Assembly (NCBI GenBank): GCA_963701325.1
Contig: OY969604.1
Location: 1,798,001-1,862,000, forward strand
DNA length: 64,000 nucleotides
Reading direction: 5' to 3'
Origin: Bog-756 sp963701325
GTDB taxonomy: Bacteria > Actinomycetota > Acidimicrobiia > Acidimicrobiales > RAAP-2
Shown here: positions 9,483-19,000 of the stretch, piece by piece
How the letters are laid out: every line of letters begins with the position of its first letter
Position numbering within the stretch: the first letter of the stretch is position 1
Notes under the pieces: generated by a model
Databases searched by the model: none
Seen by the model: only the letters and a program-made list of their open reading frames with translations
What the model was told of the DNA's origin: nothing
Translations under genes and position numbers: made by a program

Positions 9483-10331
9483 CTAGCTCCTCGATGCCGT
9501 CGTTGGCTTCGACCTTCCATCCGATAGGGTCACCAAGGTCCACTTTCGCACGGAGATGGCGGCGTAGGTGCGCCCGATGGCGAACCATCCCGCACCGAAA
9601 ACCCCAACAAAGAAGCCCACGGGCCAATCGGTCGCATATGCAGCCGCGATGGCTGACCAAATCGTAACGAGCGCGATTGTCACTGATCCGACAAGGGCCA
9701 AGGCAGGCCTGTGCGCGATGCACAGAGCGGCGGCCGGTGGGCCGATCATCAACGAAAAGATGAGCAGTGCACCGACTACCGGGACGGTCATGGTCGTTGC
9801 CAGTGCCACGATGAGGAGGAACAGGAGCTCTATCCGAAACGTAGGCACACTTGTCGCGTCGGCGATCTCTGGAACGACCGATGTAAGCAGCAGCGGTCGG
9901 TAGAGCACGCCAATGGCAATGAGTGATGCAAGCCCGAGAGTGGCGATTGGCAGGATTTCGCCTGAGCTCACCCCAAGGATCTCGCCGAAGAGCAACGAGA
10001 AGATCTCCGGTTCGTACTGAGTGGTCTGGCTGAGGAAGGCCGCACCGAGGGCCAGCATCATTACTAGAGCGAGAGCGGTGACGACATCAGGTCTGCCCCT
10101 CCGGCTTAGGAAAGCGATGAGCAGCGCCGCACCGACGGCGAAGACACCGAGCCCGAGCAACGTGCTGGCACCAATGAGGCTGGCCCCAGCGGCTCCAGCG
10201 AAGGCGCCGTTGGGGATGGCGTGGGCCTCAAAGGCTGCGCCGCGTAGCACAACGAAGAAGCCGACGACTCCGCCCACGACGGCCACGATCGACCCGATCT
10301 CCCATGCGTGGACCATGAACCCCGAGAACAT
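9483..10331 (-). CDS. Zn/Mn ABC transporter permease 2 (ZnuB/TroD family)
   Basis: A 282-residue polytopic inner-membrane permease of the ABC-3 (ZnuB/MntB/TroCD) family. It has seven to eight hydrophobic segments and the family-typical stretches RGAAFEAHAIPNGAFAGAAG and PVVGALLIFSLMIGPPAAA. The ATG at 10331 overlaps the TGA of the preceding permease by one base (TGATG), so the two are translationally coupled. A frame reading further upstream is an artefact of that overlap. It is the last gene of a four-gene importer operon, and presumably forms a heterodimer with the other permease. Confidence 0.88.
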   Translation of the reverse strand: MFSGFMVHAWEIGSIVAVVGGVVGFFVVLRGAAFEAHAIPNGAFAGAAGASLIGASTLLGLGVFAVGAALLIAFLSRRGRPDVVTALALVMMLALGAAFLSQTTQYEPEIFSLLFGEILGVSSGEILPIATLGLASLIAIGVLYRPLLLTSVVPEIADATSVPTFRIELLFLLIVALATTMTVPVVGALLIFSLMIGPPAAALCIAHRPALALVGSVTIALVTIWSAIAAAYATDWPVGFFVGVFGAGWFAIGRTYAAISVRKWTLVTLSDGRSKPTTASRS

Positions 10332-11272
10332 CAGGCGGCCACCGGAGGACCGGCCGATTCGGCAGGGATCGGAGCACCCTGTGCAACCACATCGCATGGG
10401 TTCGGCATGCGCGCTCGATGACGAAGACCCGGGATCCCCGAACAGAGATAGCCAGTGAACGTTATCGCCACGATGAAGAAGCTCACCGGAAGTGCCTGGA
10501 TCGAAGAGTCCCAGTAGCTGCTGTCGTAGGCGAGAAGAATCCCAAGCAGTGTCGTCGCCACGCCTAGCACACAGGCGAGGGCGACCGAGGTGGCAAGCGA
10601 CCTGGTGAGTCTGAGCGCTGTGGCCGCTGGACCGATGAGGAGGGCGGTTGAGAGGATCGAGCCGATGGCGATCGAGGACAGGCCGACCGCCACGGCCATC
10701 GTCAACAGGAACATGAGGCTGACCCACCTGGTGCGGACCCCCATGGCCGAGGCCAGCTCGGGTGACATTGAGCTGAGCAGCAGCGGGCGACGGACGGCAG
10801 CCAGTCCGATGACGATCAGCGCGCTCAATCCAGTGACTACGGGGATCGTCGAGGGCTCAACGGTGAAGATCGAGCCGAATAGGATCTGCTGCGTGGCTCC
10901 CGTCGTCGCTGAGGTGGTGGCGTCCAGGTAAAGGAAGAGCGCTGTGAGGCCGGTGGCCGCGCCCAGAACGATACCGGTGGCCAGATCGCGGCTACGCACC
11001 CTCTGGACTCCGGCCACCTCCATCGCCCCCGCTCCGAGTACTCCACCTCCGACGAAGCCGACCAATGGCGCCAGCCCGAGATAGTAGGCAGCGGATCCAC
11101 CGGTGGTAGCGACATCGGTCAGCGCGTGCCCAGCGAACGCCTGGCTGCGAATGACGGTGAAGACCCCAACGACGGCCGAGACCACCGCGGTCACCGATCC
11201 GATCACAACAGCCGTGCGGACGGCGCTGCTGGAGAAGAGCCCGGGCTCGAACAGAAGATGCACGATACTCAA
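10331..11272 (-). CDS. Zn/Mn ABC transporter permease 1 (ZnuB/TroC family)
   Basis: A 313-residue permease of the same ABC-3 family, with about eight membrane helices. Family signatures include VIRSQAFAGHALTDVATTGG and AIGSILSTALLIGPAATAL. It overlaps the ATPase gene by four bases (ATGA at 11269-11272) and the second permease by one. Two different permeases in one operon is the TroCD/SitCD/PsaC-like arrangement, seen in many manganese or zinc importers rather than the single-permease ZnuABC. A proline/alanine-rich tail of about 30 residues follows the last helix. Confidence 0.88.
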   Translation of the reverse strand: MSIVHLLFEPGLFSSSAVRTAVVIGSVTAVVSAVVGVFTVIRSQAFAGHALTDVATTGGSAAYYLGLAPLVGFVGGGVLGAGAMEVAGVQRVRSRDLATGIVLGAATGLTALFLYLDATTSATTGATQQILFGSIFTVEPSTIPVVTGLSALIVIGLAAVRRPLLLSSMSPELASAMGVRTRWVSLMFLLTMAVAVGLSSIAIGSILSTALLIGPAATALRLTRSLATSVALACVLGVATTLLGILLAYDSSYWDSSIQALPVSFFIVAITFTGYLCSGIPGLRHRARMPNPCDVVAQGAPIPAESAGPPVAA

Positions 11273-12084
11273 GAGATGGTGAGGATCGGATGGTCGGGGA
11301 TCTCTCGGTCCTCATGGTCAGGCTCGGCGACCACCAGCACCCGGCCGTGAAGCTTCAGGACGTCCACGTGGTGCCCGTAGAGCCGGCTGAGCACGTCAGA
11401 CCGGACGACCTCGTCCGTTGACCCGCTGGCCGCGTGTCCAGCCGTCAGGTAGACGATCCGGTCCATCACCGGGAGCAACGCGTTCATCTCGTGGGCGGAA
11501 AGTAGCATTGCCACCTGCTGTTCCTCGGACACCCGATGGAGCAACCCCACAACCTCTTGGGCGCTCCGTGGGTCCAGGTTGGCCAGCGGCTCATCGAGGA
11601 GGAGGAGGTTCGGTCGGCTGATCAGCGCATGGGCGATCAGGACCCGCTGTTGCTCACCGCCCGACAGCATGCCGACCCTGCTATCGGCGAAGTCGTCGGC
11701 GTCGAGGTCGTGGAGTGCTTGGTCGACCGCAAGTCGTTGCACTTTCGTCCGCCGTCCGAACCCGAACCGGTTTCCGTCGAGCCCCAGGGCCACCAAGTCC
11801 CATGCCCGCATCGGCACGTCTGGATCGAGCACGACCTTTTGGGGCACGTACCCGAGTGATCGGGAGCGCTTTCCGCCCGGGGATGCTCCGAATCGGACCG
11901 TGCCGGCGTCGGGACGTTGCGTGCCGAGGATCACCCTGAGCAGCGTCGTCTTGCCCACTCCGTTGGATCCGATGAGCCCGGTGAACTCGCCGGGGCGGAC
12001 CTCGAAGGAGACCTCGTCGAGTACCCGGCGGCCTCCGAAAGAAACGCTCACTCCGTCGACTCGGAGAACAGGGGTAACGCTCAC
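11269..12084 (-). CDS. Zn/Mn ABC transporter ATP-binding protein
   Basis: A 271-residue ABC ATPase that powers the importer at the inner face of the membrane. It shows GSNGVGKTT (Walker A), the Q-loop YVPQK, the signature MLSGGEQQRVLIAHAL, Walker B LLLLDEPLANLD, and the H-loop histidine in SAHEMN. It overlaps both neighbours by four bases (12081-12084 and 11269-11272), so all four subunits are translationally coupled. The extended C-terminal tail (HVDVLKLHGRVLVVAEPDHEDRE) contains histidines and acidic residues, which might act in metal sensing; that is speculative. Confidence 0.92.
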   Translation of the reverse strand: MSVTPVLRVDGVSVSFGGRRVLDEVSFEVRPGEFTGLIGSNGVGKTTLLRVILGTQRPDAGTVRFGASPGGKRSRSLGYVPQKVVLDPDVPMRAWDLVALGLDGNRFGFGRRTKVQRLAVDQALHDLDADDFADSRVGMLSGGEQQRVLIAHALISRPNLLLLDEPLANLDPRSAQEVVGLLHRVSEEQQVAMLLSAHEMNALLPVMDRIVYLTAGHAASGSTDEVVRSDVLSRLYGHHVDVLKLHGRVLVVAEPDHEDREIPDHPILTIS

Positions 12085-13046
12085 AGGTGCTCCGATGACG
12101 TGCCGTGCTCAGCCGCAGCTTGAATGGCAGCGACCTCGGCCTCCATCCACGATTGGTAGTCGTATCCCGGGGTCGGCATGGACTCAGAGACACCGACCAC
12201 AGGCACGCCGGCGGTCTGCGCGGTCTGCCGGATGCTCGCAGTCAGCGAACTGACCACCTGCTGGTTGTAGCAGAAGACCTTCACCACGTGCCTGGTGAAG
12301 AGTCCCTTCTCCTGAGCGATCGCCTCGGGAGATGGGTCGACGCCATTCATGATGTCGGCCTGGAAGGAGAACGGAGTGACAATGTCCGCACCCATCGCCT
12401 TGAGCAGATAGTCCGATACCGGTTCGGTGACACCGACCGGGGTGCCGCCGTGGGTAGCCCTGTACGAAGCAATCGACGCCAGCCATGGCTTAAGCGAGGT
12501 GTCGAAGGCCATCAGACGTGCCTGGAAGTAGGAGCGATTGGCAGGATCCAGCTGACCGAGGTCGGTGGCCATGACACTGGCTACGGCGGGCATCGCTTTC
12601 GGGTCGTACCAGAGGTGGGGATCGGGCGTGTCGTCGGGGAGACCGAGAACATGCTGGACCACGATCACCTCTCGAGCGGGGTTGGGCGACGCCGCCTCGA
12701 TTTGGTTCATGAAGGTGTCGTAGCCGACCCCGTTCTGGATGATGAGAGTTGCGTTCGACACCTGCTGTGCCACGCCGGCGCTGGCCTCGAAGGTGTGCGG
12801 ATCAGTGTTCGGGTTGTCGAGGATGGTCGACACCGACACGTGCCTGCCGCCGATCTGTTGGAGCACGTTGGCGTACTCGTCCTCGGCGCCGACCGCTCGG
12901 ATGACCCCGCCACTGGCTGGAGCGGAAGTCCCCGGGGAAGAACAGCCGGCGAGCCCGAATGCCCAAATGGTCAGAGTGACCGTGATGGCGGCCAGGCCCC
13001 CCGAGCTGCGACTCCAGCGCCTACCACTTTGGTGAATGCGTCTCAT
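12081..13046 (-). CDS. Zn/Mn ABC transporter substrate-binding lipoprotein (ZnuA/TroA family)
   Basis: A 321-residue cluster A-I metal-binding lipoprotein. The signal peptide ends in a lipobox, GLAGC (C35), anchoring the mature protein outside the membrane. Metal-ligand motifs typical of the family are NTDPHTFE, DPHLWYDP and the C-terminal VGVSESMPTPG. The histidine-rich loop of high-affinity ZnuA is absent, so Zn and Mn cannot be told apart. First gene of the operon, followed by overlapping ATPase and permease genes. No Zur or MntR operator was recognised in the 226 bp upstream, and no copy of the shared 18-bp dyad is there. Confidence 0.88.
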   Translation of the reverse strand: MRRIHQSGRRWSRSSGGLAAITVTLTIWAFGLAGCSSPGTSAPASGGVIRAVGAEDEYANVLQQIGGRHVSVSTILDNPNTDPHTFEASAGVAQQVSNATLIIQNGVGYDTFMNQIEAASPNPAREVIVVQHVLGLPDDTPDPHLWYDPKAMPAVASVMATDLGQLDPANRSYFQARLMAFDTSLKPWLASIASYRATHGGTPVGVTEPVSDYLLKAMGADIVTPFSFQADIMNGVDPSPEAIAQEKGLFTRHVVKVFCYNQQVVSSLTASIRQTAQTAGVPVVGVSESMPTPGYDYQSWMEAEVAAIQAAAEHGTSSEHL

Positions 13047-13272
13047 GAGGTGAATAGGGTCTCCGTCGCAGCTCTCGTATGGGCTCGGGGTTCACACACT
13101 GCGACGCTCTCATCCCGATGATTGGACTCCTGACCTCTATCGAACATGGTCCTCCGTCCAACGTCGTCATCTTGCGAGTGACCGTCCTTCATTTCCTTGA
13201 TCGCGGTCTTTGCCCTTTGTGCGCCGCCCTTGCCCTTCACCAAGACGTCGTCCAGCGAGAACCGAGCACTGG

Positions 13273-14685
13273 TCAGATGGTCCGAATCAACTTTCGATTT
13301 GTGAACTCGAACATTCCCAATCGTGACAGCTCGCGACCGAAACCCGACCGCTTGACGCCACCGAACGGCAGCTCAGGCGCGGTGGACGTGGGGTGGTTGA
13401 TCCATACCATCCCGCTCTCCAGCCGATCGGCGACTGCGCGGGCCCGCTCAAGGTCGCTACAGAAGACGGCGGCTCCGAGGCCGAACATCGTCCCGTTGGC
13501 GAGCGACACCGCTTCGTTGTCACCGGCAACCCGATAAGCGACGGCTGCGGGTCCAAACAGTTCCTCATCGAACGCTCGCATGCCGGGCCGGACTCCGGTG
13601 AGTAGGGTCGGCTCGACATAGGCACCGCGGCGCGGAATGCGGTGGCCCCCCGTCACCAGAGTTGCGCCTCGTTCGACGGCGTCGTGCACCTGTGACACCA
13701 AGTTCGTTGCCGCTTCGTCTGACGAGAGTGGGCCGAGCTCCGTCGAAGGGTCCGCGGGGTCCCCCGGTGTCAACGAGGCAAAGCGCTCCGCGAGTCGTCC
13801 GACGAATTCGTCGAACAGCTCGTCAACCACGAGAAACCGCTTGGCCGCCACGCAGCTCTGTCCCGTGTTGGCCATTCGTCCAATAACCGCGGCATCCACA
13901 GTCTCGGACATATCAGGTGCGTCAAGTACTATGAAGGGGTCACTCCCGCCCAACTCCAGGACGCACTTCTTCAGGCTCCGGCCGGCGAGTTCGGCAACGG
14001 ATCTGCCGGCTCGCTCACTACCGGTCAATGACACACCCTGCACTGATGGATGTGCGATGACTTGCTCGACATCGGAGACCCTGAGAAATACATTCGCATA
14101 GACGCCTCCACCCGCCCCAGCGTCGACGAACAGCTCTTCGATGGCCAATGCCGTTTGCGGGCAACTCTCCGCGTGTTTTAGGAGAATGGTATTGCCGACC
14201 ACCAGGTTAGGGCCAGCAAACCGCACGACCTGGTAGAGCGGAAAGTTCCACGGCTCGATGCCGAGCAAGACCCCGAGCGGCTCATTGACAATCTCTGCAT
14301 CCCCGGCATCGACCGTCAGCCTGTCTGCCCGCAGGAACCGTGGCCCATTATCCCCGTAGTAGCGGAGAATACTTGCCGCCAGCTGCACCTCCCAATGACT
14401 GTCGGCTATGAGTTTTCCCATTTCTGAGGTGACAAGGGCGGCCAACGCATCTTCGCGTTGAAGCATAAGATCACCGGCCCGACGTACGATCTGCGCCCGC
14501 TCTGCGACTGGTCGGTTCCGCCACGATGGGTAGGACCTTGCCGCGGCTCGTATCCGCTGGTCGATTTGCTGTGTTCCGAGGAAGGGAAACGAACACTCCC
14601 GCTCGCCCGTACTCGGATCTATGGTCGCATATCCGCGATCAGGGGCGGTACTGCTCAACTTGTCCGGAACTGTGGTCAACGTCAT
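13273..14685 (-). CDS. Succinate-semialdehyde-type aldehyde dehydrogenase (GabD1-like)
   Basis: A 470-residue NAD(P)-dependent aldehyde dehydrogenase. Visible motifs: IEPWNFPLYQV (catalytic Asn), LTGSERAGRSVA (cofactor-binding Gly), LELGGSDPFIVL (general-base Glu), NTGQSCVAAKR (catalytic Cys) and the C-terminal PFGGVKRSGFGRELS. The short N-terminus and NTGQSC motif match the GabD1/SSADH subgroup, which oxidises succinic semialdehyde to succinate; other short-chain aldehydes remain possible. The enzyme is cytosolic. Dyad site 2 lies 75 bp upstream of the start, which places it in the shared regulon. Confidence 0.9.
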   Translation of the reverse strand: MTLTTVPDKLSSTAPDRGYATIDPSTGERECSFPFLGTQQIDQRIRAAARSYPSWRNRPVAERAQIVRRAGDLMLQREDALAALVTSEMGKLIADSHWEVQLAASILRYYGDNGPRFLRADRLTVDAGDAEIVNEPLGVLLGIEPWNFPLYQVVRFAGPNLVVGNTILLKHAESCPQTALAIEELFVDAGAGGGVYANVFLRVSDVEQVIAHPSVQGVSLTGSERAGRSVAELAGRSLKKCVLELGGSDPFIVLDAPDMSETVDAAVIGRMANTGQSCVAAKRFLVVDELFDEFVGRLAERFASLTPGDPADPSTELGPLSSDEAATNLVSQVHDAVERGATLVTGGHRIPRRGAYVEPTLLTGVRPGMRAFDEELFGPAAVAYRVAGDNEAVSLANGTMFGLGAAVFCSDLERARAVADRLESGMVWINHPTSTAPELPFGGVKRSGFGRELSRLGMFEFTNRKLIRTI

Positions 14686-15010
14686 GGTTGTTCCATTCGT
14701 CAGATGTTCTTGGGTTCGTACCCATTAATTCGATGGTGACCGTCGTCGAGGGTCGCCGCATCACGTGGTCGCGGGATCCGATTCCAGGTCAACGTCGAGC
14801 AAGGCGGTCGGCATTGCCTCACGCCGATAAGTGACGATGACAGCTGACGCTCGTCCGGTGGGCAGTCAGGCCCAAGAACTCGCTGACACCCGATTCGCGC
14901 CTCCGATCGGACATCCAGCACGAGTCCTACCAAGCACGGTCCCCATCGGCCTTTGAAGTCCCAGATGAGTACCGATCGCCAGGCTTGATCGCTGTGGTCG
15001 TCAGTGGTCG
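14686..15010. other. Intergenic region with promoter of the aldehyde dehydrogenase
   Basis: 325 bp between two minus-strand genes. Holds dyad site 2; no gene recognised. Confidence 0.5.
14760..14777 (-). promoter_or_regulatory. 18-bp dyad, site 2 (aldehyde dehydrogenase promoter)
   Basis: ATCACGTGGTCGCGGGAT on the plus strand: both half-sites match the consensus, including the terminal ATC/GAT. Its inner edge lies 75 bp before the start codon at 14685. Confidence 0.75.
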
Positions 15011-15694
15011 TTAAGCGGTGAAGCCGATTGCCGCGTGGCTACCGTCGCAGAATGGCTTGTTCTGCGACGCCCCACAACGGCAGAGGGTGACCCGATTACG
15101 GACCTCGTAGGTCGTGCCATCGGCAGCCGTGACAGGTATGCCGCCCCGTACCCAAACAGGACCGGCCACACCTTGTTGGGGATCGTCGACCAGTCCGATT
15201 GAAGGCTCGAAGGTGGGCTCGAGAGCCTGATTCGTCTCCGGATCCCACACCACGAGGCGACCGGATGGACACAGCCCCGCTTCCATTGCCGTCTGTTGGG
15301 CAGCCACGGGACCGGGCTGCTCAACGAGATTCCAAACCTGACCGGCCACGTCGCAGAAGCGGGCGAAGGCACACAGGGGTTGGGCGTCGGTCAGGATAAG
15401 AGTCGGTCCGACCTGCTCCGTCGCCTGCGATTCATACGAGTCGCCGGTGGCAGTTTCCGTCCCAGTGAACCCGGTCCGGACATGGGATCCATCACAATAC
15501 GGCTTGTCGGCCGACTGTCCGCACCGGCAGAGGGCGTAGGAAGCCCGGGAGTCGAGCTCTCCGCCCTGGCGCCAGCCGATCGCATTTCCCCCGGCATCTG
15601 TGACGATGGTCTGGACCGCCAATGGCACCGTACCCTCCACGACGTACGGGCCGTCAGTGGTGACGGAGATACTCATGTTCTTGATCGGCTCCAC
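15011..15694 (-). CDS. Double CDGSH iron-sulfur protein
   Basis: A 227-residue protein with two CDGSH iron-sulfur modules: CRCGQSADKPYCDGSH near residues 53-68 and CRCGASQNKPFCDGSH near the C-terminus. Each supplies the Cys3-His set for a redox-active, pH-labile 2Fe-2S cluster. The central region (PLCAFARFCDVAGQVWNLVEQ) resembles the linker of COG3369-type proteins. GTG at 15694 is preferred because GAGGAG lies directly upstream; the in-frame ATG at 15676 lacks one, and the much longer upstream frame reads into the promoter. The likely role is electron transfer or cluster handling. Dyad site 3 is 62 bp upstream. Confidence 0.88.
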   Translation of the reverse strand: MEPIKNMSISVTTDGPYVVEGTVPLAVQTIVTDAGGNAIGWRQGGELDSRASYALCRCGQSADKPYCDGSHVRTGFTGTETATGDSYESQATEQVGPTLILTDAQPLCAFARFCDVAGQVWNLVEQPGPVAAQQTAMEAGLCPSGRLVVWDPETNQALEPTFEPSIGLVDDPQQGVAGPVWVRGGIPVTAADGTTYEVRNRVTLCRCGASQNKPFCDGSHAAIGFTA

Positions 15695-15755
15695 GCGCGC
15701 TCCTCGGCGGTTCGTTTTCGATTCTCCAATCATGGCGATGACGAAAGGCGAACAC

Positions 15756-15773
15756 ATCACGCGCTCGCGTGGT
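15756..15773 (-). promoter_or_regulatory. 18-bp dyad, site 3 (CDGSH promoter)
   Basis: ATCACGCGCTCGCGTGGT. On the minus strand a -10-like CATGAT lies 21 bp downstream (15729-15734); start codon at 15694. Confidence 0.75.
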
Positions 15774-16073
15774 CCGGGCTTGAATCTGACGACAGCTCTC
15801 CAAGCCCTCTTGGCAACTGGCGATATGGCCAGAGGTTCGCTTGACCGAACTCCGGGCGATAGCTGCCTGCTAGGGCTCAACATCGGCCCACCATGCGCCG
15901 CTCACCTCGCCATTCGCTCGACCGCTGAGGGGCGACGAGTGTCAACTTCCGGCCCAGGGGCGACCGCGACGCACTCGGACCGTCGTTGCCTTGACCGAAG
16001 GTGTGGCAGTGTCACGCCGCTCTGCCCACAGCTGGTTGTCAGCGAGAGCGGACGGGGGTACAGTCCCGAAATC

Positions 16074-19000
16074 ATGAGCCGGACACCCGGGAGTGGGACG
16101 GAGGCCAGTGGCCGCCCTCCACTTCTTGCGCGGCTGCGGGTCGGCACGAAGCTCATGGTGCTTGTGCTTATACCTGTATTGGTCCTCCTTGGACTAACAG
16201 TCGCTTCCGCCGCATCTGACTCCCATCGCGCTACCCAGTTGCGCGCCTTCCAGGCCAAGGCCCAGGTGTCGATTGCTACCGTCAGGCTGATCGACGCGCT
16301 GGCCAACGAGCGTGCCGCCACAGTAAAGCTACGTCTACAGCCATCGGCCCAAACTCAGGACACGCTGAATTCGGCGCACCGAGCCACTGACGATGCGCTA
16401 GCAAAGGTCCCACCAAGTGTGGCGGCGGCTCCGCTCCCGATCAAAGCTCCGGGAACCGATGCTGTCAACAAGCAGTTGCCGATAGCGCGAAGTCTGGCCG
16501 ACAGCGGCGCACTTCCAGTGCAGCAATCAGGTACCTACTACTCCGTTCTGATCCGCGGACTTCTGGAGACGGTGGGGAGTCGTCTAGCTGGGCCACCGAC
16601 CTTGGCTTCGGAACGAGCGGCCAACGCGTACTTTGCACTTCTCGAGACAAACGAAGCGGCAGCTCACGAACAGATAGACCTCGCAATCTTGTTCAGTACC
16701 CCAAAACAAGATCGATCGCTACTCACTGTCACGACAAAGGGCCTCGAAGCATCAGAACTCGATACCTTCAATGCGAACGCGTCCGGGACACTTCGGTCCG
16801 CATTGAACGCCGTATTGTCATCGCCCGCAGGCGTCCAGGTACAGCAGCTGCGAAACGAGATCACATCCAATCCTCAGAATGTGCTCACGGGAACCACGTC
16901 GCCTGCGGAGTGGTGGGCCGTTTCGGGCAGTCGCCTAGCTCACCTCTATCACGTGCAGACAGCGGCAGCCAACGAGCTCGTGGCGACAAACTCGCAAGGT
17001 CTCGGTGCCGTACGAACGGCCGCGCTCCGCTCTGCGGCTCTTCTGCTTGCGGTGCTCGGCGTCGTATTGGTTGTGGCACTCGCAATTCGGCGCTCAATCA
17101 GCCGGCCCCTAGAAGAGCTTTCCGTAAGCGCCCGCGGGCTGTCCCGGGGCGACTTCGATGTCGACATCCAGTATGCCGGACGAGACGAGATCGGCGACGT
17201 CGCAGCTGCATTCAGAGATCTGCGTGTGACAACCGACGAGCTGGCCCACGAGACCGGTGCGATGAACACGGCGGTCGTTGAGGACCGCCTGGACTACCGA
17301 GTTGGAAATCACGCATTCGAGGGGACCTGGGCCAGGATTGTGGTTGGTATGAACGAGGTCATGGCCGCGTTTGAGGAATCACACGGTCGTCGTCGCCAGG
17401 CGGAGGGTCAACTCGAGGACTTCTTCGATCTCTCACCCGACCTCCTGTGCATTGCGGGTGACGACGGCTACTTCAAACGAGTCAGCCAGGCCGCCGAAGT
17501 GATACTTGGGTATTCGACAGAGGAGCTTCTGTCGAGACCTCTTGTCGAGTTCATCCACCCCGACGACCGTGCGGATATTTTGGGCAATCCCGATCTTTCT
17601 GCTGGCAAAGACTTCGACCACTTCAAGAACCGGTACATCCGCAGCGACGGTTCGGAATGCTGGCTGGAGTGGAATGCTCGTGCGGCACCAGAGGAAGGCC
17701 TCCGGTACGTGGTTGGGCGTGACGTCACCGATATTCGACGAGTGCTCGACGAACAAGCCGCGCTGCGTCGCGTGGCGACACTCGTGGCAGAGGCAGCGCC
17801 TCCAGCAACCATTTTCACATCCGTCGCCGAGGAGGTCGTTCAACTCCTCGACGTGGAAGTTTCCGCGTTGTGGCGGTACCTCGCTGATGGCGCTGGCGAA
17901 ATCGTCGCCCAATGGAGCGAGGGGGGGCAAGGGCTACCAGTGGGCCTGCGGGTTGAGCGGATCGAGGGCAGTTTGACTGACATCGTCCACAAAACCAGAC
18001 GCCCGGCTCGGGTCGACCGGTATACGGACGACACGGGAGTGGCTGCGCGTGAGATCGGCATCCAATCCTCGGTGGGCGTGCCCATCATTGTAGAGGGTGA
18101 GCTTTGGGGTCTCATGGCCATCGTATCGACAAGCACTGAGCCACCACCGCCGGGAACCGAGGAACGTCTCGCGGCGTTCACTGAACTCGTGGCAACCGCG
18201 GTCGCGAATGCCCAGGCTCGCCAAGAGCTGCGCTCGATTGCTGATGAGCAGGCCGCCCTCGGGCGCGTTGCCACTCTGGTCGCCCAGGGCGAGGCACCTG
18301 CGGGGGTTTTCGGAGCGGTCGCCGAACAGGTCGGAAAGTTGCTCGGAACTGATGACGCCCTGGTGGCCCGGTTTGAGCCCGATGAGAGCGTAACGATCGT
18401 CGCATCATGGGCTGCCAAAGGCGAGCCGCTCGCGGTCGGCTTTCGCCGGCACATAGCACCCGGCGAAGGTGTCACTCCGCTCATCCGTCAAACTGGCCTA
18501 CCGGCGCGCATCGATTCGCAGACGGACTACTACGAGTGGCTGGGTGTTGATTCCGCGGTCGCCGCGCCAATCACGGTCGAGGGACGACTTTGGGGTCTGG
18601 TCGGCGTGGCGTTGCGTGGCCCCAAAGCGGCTCCAGCGGATACCGAGGACAGGCTAGCGGTATTCACTGGTCTCGTGGCGACTGCAATCGCCAATGCCGA
18701 GAGCCGGACGCAACTTGTTGAGTCACGGGCGCGGATCGTGGCGGCTTCTGATGAAGCCCGCCGACGTATTGAGCGGGACCTACATGACGGCGCCCAGCAG
18801 CGATTGGTGTCGCTGGCGCTTCAGCTTCGGAAGGTGCAAGGTGATATGCCGCCCGGCACGGCTGCTCGGCTGGACGCCGTAGGAGTCGGATTGTCCGAAG
18901 CTCTGGACGAACTGGGCGAACTCGCCCGGGGAATCCATCCGCCAATCCTCGCGGAGCGCGGGCTAGGGCCTGCTGTGAAGGGTCTGGCTCGCCGCTCCGC

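Noticed and set aside
15600..16073. N-terminal extension of the 16.1-kb kinase frame
   Set aside because: It runs antisense through the CDGSH gene and its promoter; ATG 16074 begins the recognisable kinase with TM helix 1.
7809..17324. Dyad half-sites inside coding sequence (for example 7809 and 17307)
   Set aside because: Only one half matches the consensus, as expected by chance in GC-rich coding DNA.
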